Below the pieces are notes generated by a model. It ran no database searches, had not been told where the DNA came from, and saw only the letters and a program-made list of their open reading frames with translations. The position numbers and the translations under genes are program-made. Shown in pieces: positions 5,684-9,688 of a DNA stretch of 9,688 nt; positions within the stretch are counted from its first letter, which is position 1, and the number at the start of each line of letters is the position of its first letter. Source of the DNA: Clostridiaceae bacterium (lineage in GTDB: Bacteria > Bacillota > Clostridia > Oscillospirales > Acutalibacteraceae); assembly GCA_904501705.1 (NCBI GenBank), contig CAJGCA010000058.1, positions 1 to 9,688 on the forward strand, written 5' to 3'.

Positions 5684-6988
5684 TTAGCGAACGATTGAGT
5701 AAATCAGCGGAATGTCCGTTGGCTTGTCCGTCTGATAAATGATCGCGCGCTCGATCAGCGCCGTCGCCTGCGCAAATGCGTCTTCGTTGCCGCTGTACAG
5801 CATGCAAAGGACATCGCCTTTACACACTCGATCGCCACGCGTCCTGTGCAGGACGATGCCCGCGCGGTGGTCAATGGTGTCCTCCTTCGTCAGGCGGCCC
5901 GCGCCGAGCAGCACCGCGGCGTGCCCGATCTGCTCCGCGTCCATCTTCGTGATATACCCGTCGCAGGGCGCGAGCACCTCACGCGCATACGGCGCGGCAG
6001 GAAACTGAGAAGGATCATCGACATACGCGACATCCCCGCCCTGTGCGGCGATCCACTCACGCATCTTGGCGAGCGCGGCGCCACTGTCCAGCGTCTCGCG
6101 CACACGGCGCGCCGCCTCATCGGGCGACCAACCGAATGTCAGCGAAACGATCTGCGTTGACAGTGCCTCGCACACATCGCGTAAAGCGCCGTTATTCTCC
6201 CCTTTCAGAACGGCGATCGCCTCCTGTGCCTCTAGCGCATTGCCGATAGCATTGCCGAGCGGCACGTCCATTGAGGTGATAAGCGCCGCCATATTGCGCC
6301 CGCAATCCTTGCCGATATCCACCATCGCACGGGCAAGTTCTTCCGCCTGCTCAGGTGTTTTCATAAATGCGCCGCTGCCGACCTTTACGTCCAACACGAT
6401 GTTATGCGAGCCCGCCGCGAGCTTCTTACTCATAATGCTCGCAGTGATGAGCGGGATGCTATCCACCGTGGCGGTGACGTCCCGCAGAGCGTACAGTTTT
6501 TTATCCGCAGGGGTGAGATTGCCCGTCTGCCCGATGACCGCGAGCCCCACCTCGTCAATCTGCCGCAAAAACTCCTCTGTTGACAGCGAGGTGCGGTAGC
6601 CGGGGATGGATTCGAGCTTATCCACCGTGCCGCCCGTGTGCCCGAGCCCGCGACCTGACATCTTGGTCATCTTGCCGCCGAGCGCGACAACGATGGGCGC
6701 GACGATGAGCGAGGTCTTGTCCCCCACGCCGCCCGTGGAATGTTTATCCGCCGACAGCTCGCCGTAGCGCGACAGGTCAACCGTATCCCCCGAATGCGCC
6801 ATTGCATCCGTCAGCGTAACCGTTTCGCGGCGGCTCATCCCTTGATAGTAAATTGCCATCATCAACGCTGCCGCCTGATAATCGGGAATGTCTCCTGCAG
6901 TATAACCATCCACAAAAAAGCGAATCTCCTCGTCGGTCAGCTCGCCGCCGTCTCGCTTTTTGCGGATAATGTCCACCGTATGCAGCAT
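5684..6988 (-). CDS. pdp: pyrimidine-nucleoside phosphorylase
   Basis: The enzyme splits thymidine, deoxyuridine or uridine with phosphate, giving the base and (deoxy)ribose-1-phosphate, in the cytoplasm. At 434 residues it matches B. subtilis Pdp (433) and E. coli DeoA (440). The N-terminal helical domain is followed by the phosphate-binding stretch ADKHSTGGVGDKTS (80-93) and the thymidine/pyrimidine phosphorylase signature SGRGLGHTGGTVDKLE (111-126). Pdp versus DeoA cannot be settled without substrate-site comparison; Pdp is the usual form in Gram-positives. ATG 6988 has AAGGAGG about seven bases upstream, overlapping the cdd stop codon, with a 12-base gap between the genes. It is the last gene of the operon and is followed by a terminator. 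DeoB then converts its sugar phosphate product. Confidence 0.95.
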   Translation of the reverse strand: MLHTVDIIRKKRDGGELTDEEIRFFVDGYTAGDIPDYQAAALMMAIYYQGMSRRETVTLTDAMAHSGDTVDLSRYGELSADKHSTGGVGDKTSLIVAPIVVALGGKMTKMSGRGLGHTGGTVDKLESIPGYRTSLSTEEFLRQIDEVGLAVIGQTGNLTPADKKLYALRDVTATVDSIPLITASIMSKKLAAGSHNIVLDVKVGSGAFMKTPEQAEELARAMVDIGKDCGRNMAALITSMDVPLGNAIGNALEAQEAIAVLKGENNGALRDVCEALSTQIVSLTFGWSPDEAARRVRETLDSGAALAKMREWIAAQGGDVAYVDDPSQFPAAPYAREVLAPCDGYITKMDAEQIGHAAVLLGAGRLTKEDTIDHRAGIVLHRTRGDRVCKGDVLCMLYSGNEDAFAQATALIERAIIYQTDKPTDIPLIYSIVR

Positions 6989-7000
6989 CTCATTCCCTCC

Positions 7001-7402
7001 TTAATCCAGTTTAAACGCCAGCGGCAGTAACTCACTCAGCGTATGTGTCTCACCGTTGCCGTCTGCATCCTTCACCAATATAATCGGCATATCGGGCGCG
7101 CAGAACTCCGCGAGCACCTGTCGGCACACGCCGCAAGGTGGAAACGCACCCGTTACCTCGCCGTCCTTGCCGCCCACGACTGCAAGCATCATAAACGCGC
7201 GCTCGCCCTCGCTGACCGCCTTAAATACAGCTGTACGCTCGGCACACACCGTCGGGGTGTAAGATGCGTTTTCAATATTGCAACCCGTATACACGCGACC
7301 ACTCTCACCGAGCAACGCCGCACCGACACAGTAGCCCGAATACGGCGCGTAGGCGTATTTCATCGCCTTTATCGCTGTTAAGCTAAGTTTCTTTACATCC
7401 AT
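7001..7402 (-). CDS. cdd: cytidine deaminase
   Basis: The enzyme deaminates cytidine and deoxycytidine to uridine and deoxyuridine, which the pyrimidine phosphorylase encoded next can then cleave. The product is 133 residues, the size of the small tetrameric class (B. subtilis 136). The substrate-binding stretch CNIENASY is at 41-48. The zinc site is C53-A-E55 plus PCGVC with C90 and C93. E55 is the catalytic proton shuttle, and three cysteine ligands fit the tetrameric class. The frame is open 14 codons further upstream, inside deoB, but ATG 7402 has AGAGGTG about five bases upstream and gives the normal N-terminus. It starts 10 bases after the deoB stop and its ribosome site overlaps that stop, so translation is probably coupled. 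Confidence 0.95.
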   Translation of the reverse strand: MDVKKLSLTAIKAMKYAYAPYSGYCVGAALLGESGRVYTGCNIENASYTPTVCAERTAVFKAVSEGERAFMMLAVVGGKDGEVTGAFPPCGVCRQVLAEFCAPDMPIILVKDADGNGETHTLSELLPLAFKLD

Positions 7403-7412
7403 AACGACACCT

Positions 7413-8576
7413 CTATTTTGCAATCTTCTGCCAAAAGCTCTCACCGTCGCAGGTGAACGGCACCTGGAGCACCTCCGCTACGGTTGCGCCAATGTCCGCA
7501 AAGGTCGCACGCGTGCCGAGATTGACCGTGCGCACGCCGTTGCCGTAAATCAGCAGCGGCACGTACTCACGGCTGTGGTCAGTGCTGTCGTCGCCGGGGT
7601 CACAGCCGTGGTCGGCGGTGATGAAGAGGATATCCTCATCCCCCATCTGTGCGAAAAAACTCGGCAGCCAACGGTCAAACGAGGCAAATGCCGCAGCATA
7701 GCCGTCAACATCCTGCCGATGCCCGTACAGCATATCAAAATCCACCAGATTGACAAAGCACAAGCCCGTGAAATCCTCGTTAAGTGCAGCGAGAGCCGCG
7801 TCCATCCCCTCGGCATTGGAATGCGTGAGCACCGAGCGGGTCACGCCGCGCCCCGCAAAGATGTCCGCGATCTTGCCGACGGTATACACCGTCTGCCCCG
7901 CCGCTTTTACCGCATCGAGTAACGTTTCACGCGGCGCCTCGACCGAAAAATCGCGGCGATTGGCGGTACGAGTAAAGTTCGACGCCTCACCGATAAAGGG
8001 GCGCGCAATCACGCGACCGACTGCGTGTTCGCCGCACAAAACTCTCCGCGCAGCACGGCAATACGCATATAACTGCTCGAGCGGCACGATGTCCTCGTGC
8101 GCCGCAATCTGGAACACGCTATCCGCTGAGGTATAAACGATCAGATCTCCACTGTCGAAGTGCTGCTGCCCGTAGTTCTTAATGACCTCGGTACCCGAAT
8201 AGGGCTTATTGCACAACACTCCGCGTCCCGTTGCCGCCTTGAAGGCGTCAATCACCTCGGGCGGGAATCCCTCGGAATAGGTCGGCAGGGCACGAGACGA
8301 TACCACCCCCGCAATCTCCCAGTGCCCGATGGTGGTGTCCTTCCCCATCGACCGCTCGGCAAGCCGCGCGACAGCCGCCGACGGGGTGTCGGTCGCACCG
8401 ATATAGTCGACGCCGTCGATGTTGCCAAGCCCCAAGCGGCGCATATTGGTCGCATCAAACGAGGGCGACGCGGCGATGCGGCGCAGGGTATCACACCCCG
8501 CGTCGCCGAACGCCGCCGCATCGGGCAGCGCGCCGATGCCGCAGGAATCGAGCACAATCAGAAATACCCGTTTCAT
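7413..8576 (-). CDS. deoB: phosphopentomutase
   Basis: DeoB interconverts (deoxy)ribose-1-phosphate and (deoxy)ribose-5-phosphate, linking the nucleoside phosphorylases to DeoC and the pentose phosphate pathway. The 387-residue product is of normal length and belongs to the alkaline-phosphatase-like metalloenzyme superfamily. Metal-site features are VLDSCGIG with D10, VDFDMLYGHRQD, and ADHGCDPGDDSTDHSREY near the C-terminus. GKDTTIGHWE holds T81, the residue expected to carry the phosphate in Firmicute enzymes. ATG 8576 has GGGAG seven bases upstream and only three bases separate it from the deoD stop codon. Located between deoD and cdd in the operon. Confidence 0.97.
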   Translation of the reverse strand: MKRVFLIVLDSCGIGALPDAAAFGDAGCDTLRRIAASPSFDATNMRRLGLGNIDGVDYIGATDTPSAAVARLAERSMGKDTTIGHWEIAGVVSSRALPTYSEGFPPEVIDAFKAATGRGVLCNKPYSGTEVIKNYGQQHFDSGDLIVYTSADSVFQIAAHEDIVPLEQLYAYCRAARRVLCGEHAVGRVIARPFIGEASNFTRTANRRDFSVEAPRETLLDAVKAAGQTVYTVGKIADIFAGRGVTRSVLTHSNAEGMDAALAALNEDFTGLCFVNLVDFDMLYGHRQDVDGYAAAFASFDRWLPSFFAQMGDEDILFITADHGCDPGDDSTDHSREYVPLLIYGNGVRTVNLGTRATFADIGATVAEVLQVPFTCDGESFWQKIAK

Positions 8577-8579
8577 TCG

Positions 8580-9302
8580 TTAATCTCCCAATCTCTTGAC
8601 GGTTTTCAGCGCCAATTCCATCATATCGGTAAACGAGGTTTGTCGCTCCTCGGCGGTGGTCGCCTCGCCCGTGATGAGGTGATCCGACACGGTGCAGATC
8701 GCAAGCGCTTTCTTACCGCACCGTGCGGCGTTCATATACAGTGCCGCTGCCTCCATCTCAGTCGCAAGCACCCCCATCTTCGCCCACGAGGAAACCGATT
8801 CGTCATCGCGATAGAACGTGTCCGACGAGAGAATATTGCCGACGTGGCAGCGCAGCCCCAGCTCGTCGGCGATGTCGGCACAGGTGCGCAGAAGCGACCA
8901 GTCCGCGATCGGCGTGAATGTGCCGGGCAGGCCGTACTGTTCGGCATAGTTCGAATTGGTGCACGCACCCATCCCGAGCACGATATCGCGCACGCGCAAC
9001 GCTTCGCTGTACGCGCCCGCCGAGCCGATGCGCAGAATATTCTGCACCTCGAAGAAGTTAAACAGCTCGTAGGAATAGATGCCCATCGACGGCATACCCA
9101 TACCGCTCGCCATCACGCTCACACGCGTGCCCTCGTAGGTGCCCGTGTAGCCTTGGATGCCGCGCACGTTGTTGACGAGCTTGGCGTCCTCGAGGAAGGT
9201 TTCCGCGATAAATTTTGCCCGCAGGGGATCGCCCGGCATCAGCACCGTCGGCGCGAAGTCTGCAGGAGTCGCGTTAATATGCGGAGTCGGATAGTTTGCC
9301 AT
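8580..9302 (-). CDS. deoD: purine-nucleoside phosphorylase, hexameric DeoD type
   Basis: The enzyme phosphorolyses purine (deoxy)nucleosides to free base and (deoxy)ribose-1-phosphate. The 240-residue product matches the high-molecular-mass hexameric class (E. coli 239). It has PTPHINA at the N-terminus, the phosphate-site stretch LMPGDPLRAKFIAETFLEDA, VNNVRGIQGYTGTY, GMGMPSMGIYSYEL, the nucleoside-site stretch ATEMEAAALY, and TVSDHLITGE holding the catalytic aspartate. I chose ATG 9302 because AAAGGG sits at a proper distance upstream and the protein then begins as E. coli DeoD does. A GTG at 9311 is in frame, but it lies almost on top of that ribosome site. The start falls inside deoC, giving a 29-base overlap that implies coupled translation. 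Confidence 0.96.
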   Translation of the reverse strand: MANYPTPHINATPADFAPTVLMPGDPLRAKFIAETFLEDAKLVNNVRGIQGYTGTYEGTRVSVMASGMGMPSMGIYSYELFNFFEVQNILRIGSAGAYSEALRVRDIVLGMGACTNSNYAEQYGLPGTFTPIADWSLLRTCADIADELGLRCHVGNILSSDTFYRDDESVSSWAKMGVLATEMEAAALYMNAARCGKKALAICTVSDHLITGEATTAEERQTSFTDMMELALKTVKRLGD

Positions 9303-9688
9303 CAGAAGCACACCCTTTCTCGGATTGTTTGACGATCTTTACGATGCGGCTGGTGCCGAGGCGATCCGCCCCGAGCGCGACGAAATCCGCCGCATCCTGC
9401 ATCGAGGAAATGCCGCCTGCCGCCTTAACCTTGACGTGGTCGGCGACATTCGCGCGCATCAGCGCGACATCCTCGCGTGTGGCGCCGCCTGTCGAAAAGC
9501 CCGTCGAGGTCTTGATGTAATCCGCGCCCGACTCGGACACGATGCGGCACATCGCGATTTTCTCTTCCTCGGTGAGCAGGCAGGTCTCGATGATGACCTT
9601 GAGCAGTTTTCCGCCACAAGCCGCCTTCACCGCCGCGATCTCCGCGCGCACCTCGTCGAGCAGACCGCTCTTTACCCAGCCGACGTTA
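9274..9688 (-). CDS. deoC: deoxyribose-phosphate aldolase, 5' part outside the window
   Basis: DeoC cleaves 2-deoxyribose-5-phosphate to acetaldehyde and glyceraldehyde-3-phosphate, the last step of deoxynucleoside breakdown. Only the C-terminal 137 residues or so are present. The frame is open to the right edge, reading NVGWVKSGLLDEV before the first in-window GTG. KVIIETCLLTEEEK, the Schiff-base lysine in DYIKTSTGF and the second active-site lysine in VKVKAAGGI are clear. The active-site aspartate and N-terminal half lie beyond the edge. The polar tail after GTSRIVKIVKQ runs past the aldolase core and overlaps deoD by 29 bases. First visible gene of the operon, whose promoter and any regulator gene are not in the window. 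Confidence 0.95.
   Translation of the reverse strand, partial: NVGWVKSGLLDEVRAEIAAVKAACGGKLLKVIIETCLLTEEEKIAMCRIVSESGADYIKTSTGFSTGGATREDVALMRANVADHVKVKAAGGISSMQDAADFVALGADRLGTSRIVKIVKQSEKGCASDGKLSDSAY

Noticed and set aside
8153..8159. TGTCGAA (0A-box core) inside deoB, and another at 9490-9496 inside deoC
   Set aside because: Both are deep in coding sequence with no promoter nearby. About one copy per window is expected by chance.
8160..9332. Long plus-strand open frame (390 codons) opposite deoB and deoD
   Set aside because: It is antisense to two clear enzyme genes, rich in Arg and His, has no recognisable domain and crosses gene borders. High GC at third positions removes stops on the opposite strand.
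1..9688. RNA genes, CRISPR arrays, insertion sequences or phage genes
   Set aside because: Gaps between genes are short and contain no tRNA-like fold, no spaced direct repeats, no transposase or integrase frame and no terminal repeats that I can see.

Overview
The window looks like the chromosome of a Gram-positive, spore-forming-lineage bacterium. A Clostridia member of the Oscillospiraceae/Ruminococcaceae type is my best guess, by inference. It carries a full-length Spo0A, the single-step meso-diaminopimelate dehydrogenase (Ddh), an iron-sulfur RlmD/RlmCD-type rRNA methyltransferase and a 'cytidylate kinase-like' protein. Coding DNA is GC-rich with GC-biased third positions, apart from one clearly AT-richer gene. 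Every gene I can support lies on the minus strand, so transcription runs from high to low coordinates.

In transcription order there are four blocks. (1) 9688-5684: a tightly packed nucleoside and deoxynucleoside catabolism operon, deoC (5' end outside the window)-deoD-deoB-cdd-pdp. It closes with a rho-independent terminator at about 5634-5671. Pdp, DeoD and Cdd process nucleosides, DeoB turns (deoxy)ribose-1-phosphate into the 5-phosphate, and DeoC cleaves deoxyribose-5-phosphate to acetaldehyde and glyceraldehyde-3-phosphate. (2) 5683-4694: spo0A, the sporulation master regulator, alone behind its own good sigma-A-type promoter, with a perfect 0A box (TGTCGAA) further upstream. (3) 4643-3616: a consensus-like promoter, a cytidylate kinase-like gene and a small unrecognised gene, ended by a strong terminator. 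(4) 3608-1: another good promoter, then rlmD, an AT-rich membrane acyltransferase gene and ddh, whose last codons run off the left edge.

There is no gene-free stretch over 300 bases. The longest gaps are 5474-5683 (terminator, 0A box, small palindrome, spo0A promoter), 4550-4693 (promoter and AT-rich leader of the kinase-like gene) and 3544-3674 (terminator and rlmD promoter). I see no tRNA, rRNA, CRISPR array, insertion sequence or phage gene.

Most of the window is ordinary core metabolism and regulation, and I do not see an undescribed multi-gene system. The points most worth checking are the 0A box upstream of spo0A, an altered acidic pocket in the Spo0A receiver, an 8-base motif (ATCGTGTA) recurring in inverted pairs across the two promoters at 4.6 and 3.6 kb, and the compositionally foreign acyltransferase between rlmD and ddh.
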